A stretch of DNA of 64,000 nucleotides from Candidatus Accumulibacter regalis (GTDB taxonomy: Bacteria > Pseudomonadota > Gammaproteobacteria > Burkholderiales > Rhodocyclaceae), in NCBI GenBank assembly GCA_000585075.1, contig JEMY01000004.1, positions 186,001-250,000 of the forward strand. The letters run 5' to 3'. The translations under genes and the position numbers were made by a program. Below the pieces are notes generated by a model. The model had not been told where the DNA came from and ran no database searches. It saw nothing but the letters and a program-made list of their open reading frames with translations. Positions 34,026 through 42,694 of this stretch are shown piece after piece. How positions within the stretch are numbered: the first letter of the stretch is position 1; each line of letters starts with the position of its first letter.

Positions 34026-36221
34026 ATGAAGGCCATAGCAAACGTCGATTTTTCGCCGCAGGTTCCGGACCAGCCGGAAACCAGCTGCATCCTGATCGTC
34101 GACGATGAGGAGCGAATCCGCGCGGCCTATCGACAACTGCTCGCGGCACCAGAGCGGAGCATCGAGGAATGTGCCACGGGGGGGGAAGCGATTGACCGCC
34201 TCGACCGCCGCGACGTCGACATCCTGATCCTGGACCTCAATCTGCCCGACGTCCATGGACTGGAAATCATGGAATGGATGGTTCAAAAGCACGTTCCGAC
34301 GGCGGTGCTGGTCTTCAGTGGTGACGAATCGATCGATTCGGCAATCCGCGCGCTGCGCCACGGCGCTTTCGAATTCATCCGCAAGCACGGCAACGCGCAG
34401 GAGCTCATCGACGCCGTCGAGCGCCTGCAGAGCCGCCGCCGGATCGAACGCGAACACGCGATGATGACCGTCCAGCTCGAAAACTCCGAGCGCCTGCACC
34501 GCTTTCTCGTCGAGCAGTCGCCGGACATCATCTACACCCTCGACCGCGACGGCCGTTTCATCTTCATCAATGGCCGCGTCGAAGCACTGCTCGGTTACTC
34601 GCGCGGTGAACTGCTCGGCAAGCACTACTCGCTGATCGTTCATCCCGACGACCTGGAGCACGCCCGTTTCGCGTTCAACGAGCGTCGCATCGGCGATCGC
34701 GCGAGCACCAATGTCGAAATCCGGCTGCAAACCAAGACCCAGGGGGTCCGCCACTTCGAGAATCGGACCATCGTCACCATTCTCAGCGCGCAAGGCCTCT
34801 ACGACACCACCGACGGGCCCGCCACGCAGCACTTCATGGGTACCTCGGGCGTTGCCCGCGACATCACCGACCGCAAGAAAGCCGAGGAAACGATCGCCTT
34901 CCAGGCCTTTCACGATCTGCTCACCGGGCTGCCCAACCGGATCCTGTTCAAGGACCGGCTGGGAGTCGCCCTGACGCAGGCGAAAAGAAAAGGCAAACGG
35001 CTTGGCGTGATGTTCATCGACATCGACCGTTTCAAGCTGATCAACGACAGCTACGGTCATCACGAAGGCGACGAGCTGCTCAAGCGCTTTGCCGAGCGGG
35101 CGCGCAGCTGCCTGCGCTCGGGCGACACCCTGGCCCGCCAGGGGGGCGATGAATTCACCGTCCTGTTGCCCGATCTGAGCAGCGCGGAGGACGCGGCGGT
35201 GATCGCCGAGAAGCTGCTCGCCGAGCTGAAACTTCCCTTCAAGATCGCCGGACTGGACTTCTTCGCCACGGTCAGCGTCGGCATCTCGCTCTATCCGGAA
35301 GACGGCGAAAGCGCCGAACTACTGATCCGCAACGCCGATATCGCGATGTACCAGATCAAGGGCCGCGGCAAGAACGGCTACCTCCAGTTCACGCCGGAAA
35401 TGCACAGTGGCCACAGCCTGCGCATCACGCTCGAGAGCGACCTGCGCCTGGCGCTGGAAAGCGGCGGCGATCAATTCGAACTCCACTATCAGCCACAGGT
35501 CAGCCACCGCGACGCGCGCACCGTCGGCATGGAAGCGCTGATCCGCTGGCACCACCCGCGACTCGGCCTGATGGCGCCGGACACCTTCATTCCGCTGGCC
35601 GAGGAAACCGGCATGATCGTGGCCCTCGGCGAATGGGTACTCGAACGCGCACTGAGCCAGTTCGCCGACTGGCGCGAAAAGGGCTTCACCGGTCTGCAGC
35701 TGGCCGTCAACCTGTCGCCCAAGGAATTCGACCGCGCCGACCTGCCCGAACGACTGCTGCGCCGTCTCGAAGCCCACGCCGTCCCGCCTGATGCGCTCGA
35801 TGTCGAGATTACCGAGAATCTGTTGATGAAGGACGCCGAGAAAAATATCGACATGGTCAAGCAACTGCGCAACAGTGGCCTGCGAATTTCGATTGACGAC
35901 TTCGGCACCCGCTATTCGTCACTCAACTACCTGCGCCGCTTTCCGATCAACAGCATCAAGATCGACCAATCGTTTGTCCGTGACCTGAACGCCGGCAACA
36001 GCAACTCGACGTCGATCATTCACGCGATTTCCTGCATCGCCCGCAGCTTCGGCTTGCGCATCCTCGCCGAAGGCGTCGAAACCGAAGCGCAGCGGCAGTT
36101 GCTCAGCGGCCTGGCGTGTGACGACATGCAGGGCTACCTGTTCAGCCAGCCGCTGCCGGCCGCCGAATTCGAAGCCTTCCTGACCAGCAGCGCCTTCCCG
36201 TCGCGCACGTCCGTCAACTAG
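34026..36221 (+). CDS. Receiver-PAS-GGDEF-EAL c-di-GMP signalling protein
   Basis: 731 residues. Receiver about 18-135 with Asp in ILILDLNLPDVHG; PAS about 155-275 (SPDIIYTLDRDGRFIFINGRV); diguanylate cyclase about 295-455 with an intact active site RQGGDEF and inhibitory site RSGD five residues before it; EAL phosphodiesterase about 470-715 with EALIRW, ITENLL and DDFGTRYSSLNYL. Both catalytic sites look functional, so the net activity must be set by phosphorylation or the PAS ligand. It follows the HDOD kinase by 40 bases and should be its output. c-di-GMP governs exopolysaccharide and floc formation. Confidence 0.92.
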   Translation: MKAIANVDFSPQVPDQPETSCILIVDDEERIRAAYRQLLAAPERSIEECATGGEAIDRLDRRDVDILILDLNLPDVHGLEIMEWMVQKHVPTAVLVFSGDESIDSAIRALRHGAFEFIRKHGNAQELIDAVERLQSRRRIEREHAMMTVQLENSERLHRFLVEQSPDIIYTLDRDGRFIFINGRVEALLGYSRGELLGKHYSLIVHPDDLEHARFAFNERRIGDRASTNVEIRLQTKTQGVRHFENRTIVTILSAQGLYDTTDGPATQHFMGTSGVARDITDRKKAEETIAFQAFHDLLTGLPNRILFKDRLGVALTQAKRKGKRLGVMFIDIDRFKLINDSYGHHEGDELLKRFAERARSCLRSGDTLARQGGDEFTVLLPDLSSAEDAAVIAEKLLAELKLPFKIAGLDFFATVSVGISLYPEDGESAELLIRNADIAMYQIKGRGKNGYLQFTPEMHSGHSLRITLESDLRLALESGGDQFELHYQPQVSHRDARTVGMEALIRWHHPRLGLMAPDTFIPLAEETGMIVALGEWVLERALSQFADWREKGFTGLQLAVNLSPKEFDRADLPERLLRRLEAHAVPPDALDVEITENLLMKDAEKNIDMVKQLRNSGLRISIDDFGTRYSSLNYLRRFPINSIKIDQSFVRDLNAGNSNSTSIIHAISCIARSFGLRILAEGVETEAQRQLLSGLACDDMQGYLFSQPLPAAEFEAFLTSSAFPSRTSVN

Positions 36222-36248
36222 CCCACCGGCAAGCCCCGCGAGCGCAAA

Positions 36249-38657
36249 TCACGGGCTGACCTGCGGCACGAGTGTCAACTCATGCTGCGTCGCTTGCGGC
36301 AAAAATGGCGTCGCTTCGCCTTTCACCCACGCTTCGTGCCCGGCCAGGTAGTAGGGAGAAAGCGGGTGCCCGCTCTGCCCCCCGGGCATATGAAAGATCG
36401 CGCGCTCTTCATGGCCGGGAGAAACGACCATGCGTTGCGAGGAGCCGAACGAAGGCGCCGCAACTCGCGGCATGTTGGCATCGCCATCGACAGCTTCGAC
36501 CGGCGCGTTCAGGAAGCTGCCGACCAACGGAATGAAGCGACTCAGCGGGTGCTCGATCGCCGCCGTGTTGCGCGCACCCCAGGTGAGTTCCGCCAGCCGT
36601 TCCTTGTTGTCCGCCCCCAGGGAAAGCAACGTCGCCTTCAAGACCTCGCGCTCGAAGTCGCCCCACGAAGCAAACGGTGCCGGCAGGAGATGCGCGGGCT
36701 TTTTCTCGATCACCTCCCAGAGCACGCCCTCCCACTGGTTCGAGAGCGAGCCGATCTTGAGGTCGGGCTGTGCGGCATAGGCGGCAGACAGCCAGGCCGT
36801 GAACAGCGTGTCACGCAGCATGTAGCGATAGGCCCTGACGACGCGATAGGCCACCGAGTCACGACGCGCACGCAAGGCTTCTTCGGATTTCAATCGAACC
36901 AGCAAGGCCTTCCCCACGTCGTCCTGCAGAACGCTTTCGTCGGCCAGCAAACGTTCCAGATGTTCCTTCCAGCGCGCCAGAAACAAGCCGCGATCGTCAA
37001 GCGCAATGGCCAGCAGATCGTGCTCGGCAAAGGATTCGCGGGCGAACAAGTCGTCGCGAATCTGTCTGGCGCGGGCTCCCAGGTCATAGCCGCCATCACC
37101 GATACGCCTGAGCATCTCGCCCGAGGCGACGCGGTTGTTCGCCGTCCATAAGCGGCCTTCAGGCGGGTTCAGGAGCAGCGGATATTCATCGTCGGCGAGG
37201 TAGCCTTGCCACGAACACGATCCGTCGGCGAAGCTGACCGGTTCTTCGCCGTCACATCCGACACGCCTGGGAATGGCGCCGATGATCGTCCAGGCCAGAT
37301 TGCCGTCACTGTCGACGAGCAGGATGTTTTGCGACGGCAGGCGCGCCCTGTTGGCAACGCGTATCGCGTCGGCGACGTTCTCCGTCGTCTCCAGGGCAAG
37401 AATTCCGAAGTCGATCGCCTGCGTGACGTCATGGGCCAGCCACTTGAAAACGAACTTCCGGCCATCAGCACCCGTCTCGGCGACCGGTCCCCAAATCGTC
37501 TTTTCAATGGCCAGACGCCGCGCTGGCGCACCTTTGACGTCGATCGTCTCGACGACCGTTTCCAGCGGGTATTCGCCGTTCGGCGTCAGGTAGCTTCCCG
37601 GGCGCGCCTGCTCGAGAATGATCACGTCACTGAAGTCGCCATAGCTGTTGGTGTAACCCCAGGCGACCTTGCCGTTGCTGCCGACGACGACAAGTGGTGC
37701 TCCGGGCAAGGACACGCCGGTGACCTGGTGCCGGTAGCGACCGCCCGATGGCTCGTCTTCACCATAGCGAATCTGCATCCGAAACCAGATGTTCGGCACG
37801 CGCAGCTTCAAGTGCATGTCATTGTGCAGAATCGCCGATCCGTTGTCGCTCAGCTCACCCGAGACGGCCCAGCTATTACTCCCCGGGAATACCGGCTCCA
37901 GACGGTCGTTGTTTTTCAGCGGCAGTTCCAGCCTTGCCGACCAGTTCGCCAGGCTTGATTCCTCGGGAATCGAAGGCGGCAACAGCGGCTTGCCCCATAG
38001 TGGTGCGTCCCATTCCGAGCCCTTGGCTCGCAGGAAGGCGTAGAGCGATTCGGGAACGCGTTCTTTCACGTTCATCCGGGTCAACTTCTTTTCCGGCGTC
38101 GACGGCTGCAGCACCAGGTACATCGAGTACGCCGCCAGGATGCTGTCCTCGGCCGTCCAGGCGACGGGTTCGGCGTGCAGCAGCCAGTATTCGAAGGGCT
38201 TGGCAGCGAGACCGTGCAAGCCCGCGTTTACGCCGTCCACATAGGCTTGCAGAATCGCCGACTGGTCTTCGGCAAGCTGGCCAGCAATGACGCGGGCACG
38301 CGCACGCAACTGGTGAATCCGAACGAGCTGGTCGAACTCCAGCGCCGCGCCGCCGAGCAGGGCCGACAACTCGCCGGCCGCCTGACGGCGCATCAAATCC
38401 ATCTGGAAGAAGCGCTCCTGCGCATGCACGAAACCCATCGCCCTGGCCACGGCGGTGCGACTGTTCGCCGAAATGGTCACCATGCCGACCTCGTCCCGCG
38501 TGACGCTGACCTCCTCGTCCAACCCGGCAATCGCCACTACGCCATCGAGGACCGGCAGGCTGGCGCGCAGTTGCCAGTACGCCCAGGACAGCAACACTCC
38601 CGCCAGCAATACCGAGAGCAACGCCAGGCGAGCCGCCCACTTCCGGAGTTTTTGCAT
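36249..38657 (-). CDS. Penicillin acylase family Ntn-hydrolase
   Basis: 802 residues. N-terminal membrane segment or signal anchor (LALLSVLLAGVLLSWAYW), then the alpha-chain part (GFVHAQERFFQMDLMRRQAAGELS). The autoprocessing site gives Ser260 as beta-chain nucleophile in FPGSNSWAVSG; HNDMHL and the Asn in NNRVAS further downstream are other conserved sites. It should act in the periplasm on an amide-linked acyl group. Family members include AHL acylases and penicillin acylases. It faces the acyltransferase/HDOD/c-di-GMP operon tail to tail, so an acylated amino acid is a plausible but unproven substrate. The start at 38657 excludes an upstream repeat-derived extension. Confidence 0.88.
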   Translation of the reverse strand: MQKLRKWAARLALLSVLLAGVLLSWAYWQLRASLPVLDGVVAIAGLDEEVSVTRDEVGMVTISANSRTAVARAMGFVHAQERFFQMDLMRRQAAGELSALLGGAALEFDQLVRIHQLRARARVIAGQLAEDQSAILQAYVDGVNAGLHGLAAKPFEYWLLHAEPVAWTAEDSILAAYSMYLVLQPSTPEKKLTRMNVKERVPESLYAFLRAKGSEWDAPLWGKPLLPPSIPEESSLANWSARLELPLKNNDRLEPVFPGSNSWAVSGELSDNGSAILHNDMHLKLRVPNIWFRMQIRYGEDEPSGGRYRHQVTGVSLPGAPLVVVGSNGKVAWGYTNSYGDFSDVIILEQARPGSYLTPNGEYPLETVVETIDVKGAPARRLAIEKTIWGPVAETGADGRKFVFKWLAHDVTQAIDFGILALETTENVADAIRVANRARLPSQNILLVDSDGNLAWTIIGAIPRRVGCDGEEPVSFADGSCSWQGYLADDEYPLLLNPPEGRLWTANNRVASGEMLRRIGDGGYDLGARARQIRDDLFARESFAEHDLLAIALDDRGLFLARWKEHLERLLADESVLQDDVGKALLVRLKSEEALRARRDSVAYRVVRAYRYMLRDTLFTAWLSAAYAAQPDLKIGSLSNQWEGVLWEVIEKKPAHLLPAPFASWGDFEREVLKATLLSLGADNKERLAELTWGARNTAAIEHPLSRFIPLVGSFLNAPVEAVDGDANMPRVAAPSFGSSQRMVVSPGHEERAIFHMPGGQSGHPLSPYYLAGHEAWVKGEATPFLPQATQHELTLVPQVSP

Positions 38658-38715
38658 TGAACGGGGTTCTTGAGTTCGATCGATTGCCCAGTCTAGCGCT
38701 GTGCTGCATTCTTGA

Positions 38716-38805
38716 GGAGGCTTTTGGCGACTGCTGAAAGCAGGGCGAAAGCCCTGTGCTGGCCGAATTCCGCAGGGTCCATGCCGGGGCGGCTCTCGTC
38801 GCCAC
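38716..38805 (+). repeat. Second-family dispersed repeat
   Basis: Contains the perfect hairpin CAGGGC-GAAA-GCCCTG and reads, on the opposite strand, like 15360-15450. The segment from CTTTTGGCGACTGCTGAAAG to GCCGGGGCGGCTCTCGTCGC is the shared part. Confidence 0.65.
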
Positions 38806-38830
38806 CCCTGGCGCTCACACCCCACACACC

Positions 38831-38957
38831 GTCATTGCGAGGAGGCGTAGCCGACGCGGCAATCCAGTTCCATTCTCTGACTACGGGTGCGCCACGTCAG
38901 CCCGGCGAAAAACAAGACCTCGGGATTGCCACGTCGGCGACGCCTCCTCGCAATGAC
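38831..38957. repeat. Pair of inverted REP elements (BIME-like)
   Basis: A full 35-base REP unit at 38831-38865 faces an inverted unit at 38923-38957, with 57 bases between. Each unit begins GTCATTGCGAGGAGGCG and ends in GGCAATCC. This head-to-head arrangement is typical of REP/BIME elements mobilised by a REP-associated transposase (TnpA-REP), none of which is in the window. Confidence 0.7.
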
Positions 38958-39004
38958 GTGCGGGCTACTGTCCCTCGACGCTGCGAACAAGTGTGCCGTC
39001 AGGC

Positions 39005-39355
39005 CTACCTGGCACCCGCCGCAGCAGATTTGCTCCGTGCACCATTCCCGATGTCGTTGAGAGCCAGGCGGCCGGGCGGTTCGACGCCAGCGCGGGAATC
39101 CGGCCGCGTGGCGGATGAAACGACCTGCACGCTGCCCGCGTCCGATACCGGCGTCGCACACGGTCCCTGCAGCGACTCACTGGCGGGCGTTTTGCCGTTC
39201 CTTTGCGGGCAAACCGCTGTCTGTTTCACCGGTTGGCAGCGCCGATCGGAGAACTCAATCCGGCCATCGACCTCGCACCTGAACAGCGAACCGGCGACAG
39301 CCGGCTGGCAGATCTGCAAACCGAGAAGAACCACAAGCATGCTCTGCAATTTCAT
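39005..39355 (-). CDS. Small exported DUF4124-like protein
   Basis: 116 residues. Signal peptide MLVVLLGLQICQPAVA, then LFRCEVDGRIEFSDRRC, which fits the beta strands of DUF4124 (YRCxxxGxxxYSDxPC type). The two Cys in this motif and further ones after it could form disulfides. The C-terminal 60 residues are low-complexity. GAGGGAG precedes ATG 39355. Function unknown. Confidence 0.65.
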   Translation of the reverse strand: MKLQSMLVVLLGLQICQPAVAGSLFRCEVDGRIEFSDRRCQPVKQTAVCPQRNGKTPASESLQGPCATPVSDAGSVQVVSSATRPDSRAGVEPPGRLALNDIGNGARSKSAAAGAR

Positions 39356-39572
39356 CGCCAACTCCCTCGTCCGTGTCCGCCCAATGCGACAATCTTTGCA
39401 CGGCGCAGATATTGACTTGGTGTCGAAAGTCACAGGCAGGCGGCGATCTCCGGCTGCGGGCGAATTCAGCCTGCGCCGGGACGGCGGGAAACAGCAGCGC
39501 GCCGGCTTGCTCCACCGTGCACGTCTCGCGGCCTTTGCGCGCCCGCTCGCGGCGCGAAGGAAACGATTTCGA

Positions 39573-41066
39573 TCACTGCCGCACTGCGCCACGACGCCCG
39601 CCGCGATCGCCCGCCAGGAAACGCAGCGTGGTCGCCGGCAGGTCGGCCCAGAGACCGACCAGGTCGGCAGTCGACAGGTGGGCACCGACGGCACGAGAGT
39701 CGGCCCAGGCCCAGGGACGCCACATGAGGCCCCGCAGAAACTGGGCAGCGCCGTGGCGGACGAGCACGCCGTCCATCCCCGTCTGCCCGGAAACATCGGC
39801 GACCACACCCGACAGCGTCAACAAAGCCTTGCGAAAGAGCGCGATCTCTTCCGGGAAACGAACGGCCGAGGCCGCTGCCAGACTATCCATCAGCGACGTC
39901 ATCCAGTCGAAGCCGGGAAAGCGGCCACAACGCACCTGCGCAATCGCTGCGCTGACCGCGACCTGCACACGGGTTTCGTCGCCAGGCTGGCCCAGCGCGG
40001 CGATTGCCGTGCACACGCGCGTCTCGTTGAGCGTCACGGCGCCCAGGACGAGTTGCACGACCGCCTCGCACTGCGCCTTGGTCAGCCGTGTGGTGAGTGC
40101 CCAGTCGATGATCGCCAGGCGTCCATCTGCGGTGGCCAACAGGTTGCCGGCGTGCGGGTCGGCATGAAACATCGCCCCCGCCTCGCCACTGCCCCAGAAG
40201 GGCTGGGCCAGCAAGGCCCTGGTGACCCGCTCGGCACGCTGGCACATTTCCCCGGCGGGCAGGTCCTGGTGGGTCACCTTGCAGCCATCGACCCTTTCCA
40301 TCGCCGTGACCAGCGGCGTACAGAAAGGAAACAGCCGCGGGATGAGGATATCCGCTGCGCCTGCGTAGAGATCGGCAGCCTGCCGCAGGTGCTCCTGTTC
40401 CTGGTCCAGGCGGACTTCGTTGGCCAGCAGACGGGCGACCATTTCCAGCGTATTGCCGTAGTCGAGCACCGGCAGTCCGTGGTGAGCGCAGCGTTCTTCC
40501 AGAAACGTCCCGAGCAGCGGCCAGATGGCCAGTTCTTCCTCCAGCCTGTCCTGCACCCCCGGGCGCAGAAGCTTGAAGACGCCCCGCTGCGGCGCTTCGC
40601 CTTTCGCCTGGCGCCAGACGAAAGGCACGACGACGGCGACACTGCCCTCGGCGATCGTCTCCTGCCCGAGCTGCAGACCGGCGACAGTGCCCACCTCGCG
40701 ATCGAGCAGCGAACGCAGCGCAGCCAGCGAATCGGTCGGCGCCAGTGTTTCGAGTTCCTGCAAACGCGCGCGCAAATCGGCCGACAGGCGCCGGTCGTGG
40801 GCCACCACCTGCCCCAGCTTGTGCAGGGTCGGGCAGAGACGGAACAGGCTGAGCACGCGCCGCTCGCGGCTGGCGGCAGTCGGCAGCGCAAGCTGTGCTG
40901 CAAGGATGGCTTGCTGACGCAGCGGGGAAAGGCGTTGCAGGAAGAACGACAAGCCGTCCGCGACCAGTGGCCGATACTGCGCGTAGTTCGCCGGCAACAA
41001 TTCGGTGAGCTGCAGCAGCATTTCCAGCGGGCCGCTGTGCTGCTCGATTTTCGAGGGGAGGATCAT
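39573..41066 (-). CDS. ABC1/UbiB-family atypical kinase
   Basis: About 497 residues. The protein-kinase-like core has Lys in FKLLRPGVQDRLEEE, the catalytic loop MFHADPHAGNLL and the metal site AIIDWAL. It lacks the C-terminal double membrane helix of UbiB. ABC1 proteins act in isoprenoid or quinone lipid metabolism; a true UbiB would normally lie with ubiE, so this is a paralogue of uncertain role. The start is uncertain: ATG 41066 has no clear ribosome-binding site and a longer N-terminus is possible. Confidence 0.78.
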   Translation of the reverse strand: MILPSKIEQHSGPLEMLLQLTELLPANYAQYRPLVADGLSFFLQRLSPLRQQAILAAQLALPTAASRERRVLSLFRLCPTLHKLGQVVAHDRRLSADLRARLQELETLAPTDSLAALRSLLDREVGTVAGLQLGQETIAEGSVAVVVPFVWRQAKGEAPQRGVFKLLRPGVQDRLEEELAIWPLLGTFLEERCAHHGLPVLDYGNTLEMVARLLANEVRLDQEQEHLRQAADLYAGAADILIPRLFPFCTPLVTAMERVDGCKVTHQDLPAGEMCQRAERVTRALLAQPFWGSGEAGAMFHADPHAGNLLATADGRLAIIDWALTTRLTKAQCEAVVQLVLGAVTLNETRVCTAIAALGQPGDETRVQVAVSAAIAQVRCGRFPGFDWMTSLMDSLAAASAVRFPEEIALFRKALLTLSGVVADVSGQTGMDGVLVRHGAAQFLRGLMWRPWAWADSRAVGAHLSTADLVGLWADLPATTLRFLAGDRGGRRGAVRQ

Positions 41067-41249
41067 GATGGAGATGGCCAGCGCACTGGCGGAACGGGAG
41101 GCTGATGAGCAGGGCGATGGGCCCATTGTAGACCGGATGGAGCAGCGCGTAAGCGGGCGCGCCGGCAGCGCGCTGGTCGCTATCATCACCGGGCATTTTC
41201 CGCTACTGTATCCCGCTCGTAAAACCAACCCCAGCAAGGAGTTACCAAC

Positions 41250-41621
41250 ATGATCGGATACGTGACCGTCGGTGTAAGCAACATGGACAAGGCGAAGGCG
41301 TTCTACAGCGAGCTGCTCGCCGACCTGGGCGCCAAGGTGTTGATGGACATGGGCCGCATCGCCTTCATCGGCAGCACGATGGACGCCCCGATGCTGAGCG
41401 TCTGCATCCCCTACGATGAAAACGACCCCAGCCCGGGCAACGGCAACATGATCGCCATCAACCCCGGCTCCAAGGAAAAAGTGGACGCGTTGTACCTCAA
41501 GGCGATCGCGCTGGGTGCCAGCTCCGAAGGCGAGCCCGGCCAGCGCGTTCCCGATGTCTTCTACGGCGCCTATATTCGCGACCCGGACGGCAACAAGATC
41601 GCTTTCTACGAGTTCGGCTAA
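41250..41621 (+). CDS. Glyoxalase/bleomycin-resistance (VOC) family protein
   Basis: 123 residues, one VOC module. IGYVTVGVSNMDKAKAFYSELLADLGA forms the first beta-alpha-beta unit, and AYIRDPDGNKIAFYEFG is the last strand with the usual metal-ligand Glu. AAGGAG precedes the start. Divergent from the ABC1 kinase gene. Enzyme activity cannot be assigned. Confidence 0.88.
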   Translation: MIGYVTVGVSNMDKAKAFYSELLADLGAKVLMDMGRIAFIGSTMDAPMLSVCIPYDENDPSPGNGNMIAINPGSKEKVDALYLKAIALGASSEGEPGQRVPDVFYGAYIRDPDGNKIAFYEFG

Positions 41622-41701
41622 GGCCGGGAACGCAGGCCGGTAAACTCCAGTCGCGCTCGATCGCTTCGTCGCCAAATCCGGGCCACCACTCCCCAGCCAC
41701 C

Positions 41702-41717
41702 GTCATTGCGAGGAGGC
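41702..41717 (+). repeat. REP-like core copy
   Basis: Exact GTCATTGCGAGGAGGC core directly downstream of the VOC gene and just before the stop of the convergent oxygenase gene. Confidence 0.7.
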
Positions 41718-41736
41718 GGGATACGGCGTTGGATGA

Positions 41737-42540
41737 TCAGCCCTTCTTCCTTGTCCACTTGTCGAGATAGTACCTGACGCTCAGACGATCCCTTGGGCGT
41801 GGCTTGTAATGCGTCTTGTCCCGCTCGATTTCATCGTAGATATTGCGCGACGAGGTGTAGTAGTAGAGAGCGACCGACCTCCTGGTGATGTGTTCTGGCG
41901 TGCGCAACGGCTCCGGATGCCCGTGATTGCTGTCCTCGTCGGTGTTGAAGATGACGCAGCGATTGTAAACAGGCGAGACTCTCTTCAGGCAGGCCGTCAT
42001 CTTCTGGTCCCAGAGTTCCAGATTGCCGCCGTACTCCTCCTGCCAGTTCTTGTTCAGATAGATGATGACGTTGATTCGGCGCACCAAGTGCAGCTTCTTG
42101 TTGATCCTGAAGTCGGCGTGTACGCCCAGCAAGCCGCCGGTCTTGGTCTCGTGCAGCCCACCACCATCGAAATAGGGGTCAGGGATGAGACCGTCTATGG
42201 TGGTCAGGTTTTCGAGGAACTGCAGCATGGCCGCCGAGTTGAAAGCGGAAAATATGTTTCTGAGAGTGGGATTGCACCGATTCGGGTTGATCTGCCGCTT
42301 GTGTAATCCCTTGTAGCCCCGCTCATAGAGCTTTTCGTCATTGGTCCGTTCAGCCGGGAAATTGGCGTGAATGCTGTCGATCACGTCGGCCGGCAAGAAA
42401 TTATCGATCACCACATGGGGAAATGGCCCGGCCGCGGTATACGTGGCGGTCAGTTGGCGACCGAACGCGCTCGCTTCGTCAAGGTTGAAATCCAGTTCCT
42501 TGCCGAGGGTGATTGGCAGTGCTGCTACTGTAGAACTCAT
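41737..42540 (-). CDS. 2-oxoglutarate/Fe(II)-dependent oxygenase
   Basis: 267 residues. The jelly-roll iron site reads HAD in GLLGVHADFRINKKLH and the distal His in SNHGHPEPL. The Arg/2OG side is likely ITRRSVALYYYTS. NVIIYLNKNWQEEYGGNLELWD is characteristic of prolyl-4-hydroxylase-like enzymes that hydroxylate proteins or glycans. Its codon use is visibly more A/T-rich than most of the window, as with the glycosyltransferase at 12443, pointing to transfer. Substrate unknown. Confidence 0.82.
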   Translation of the reverse strand: MSSTVAALPITLGKELDFNLDEASAFGRQLTATYTAAGPFPHVVIDNFLPADVIDSIHANFPAERTNDEKLYERGYKGLHKRQINPNRCNPTLRNIFSAFNSAAMLQFLENLTTIDGLIPDPYFDGGGLHETKTGGLLGVHADFRINKKLHLVRRINVIIYLNKNWQEEYGGNLELWDQKMTACLKRVSPVYNRCVIFNTDEDSNHGHPEPLRTPEHITRRSVALYYYTSSRNIYDEIERDKTHYKPRPRDRLSVRYYLDKWTRKKG

Positions 42541-42694
42541 CGCCGCTCCAGAAGTCGATTGCAGATCGCGTGACTGCTCGCCATGCGGCTGCGCGTCGTC
42601 ACACCAGCGGAAGAAGTATACGTGAGCGGGGGTTCGCCGGCGGCATCGCTTTCCACCCCCGACTCCCGACCGCCACCCTCAGCGCGCCGCCCTG

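Larger units (their letters stand above)
38658..39004. other. Repeat-bearing intergenic region
   Basis: No gene is supportable. It contains a hairpin repeat at 38716-38805 and a pair of inverted REP elements at 38831-38957, described separately. Confidence 0.6.

Noticed and set aside
38831-38957. REP pair as a CRISPR array
   Set aside because: Only two units, in opposite orientation, with no regular spacers and no cas genes in the window.
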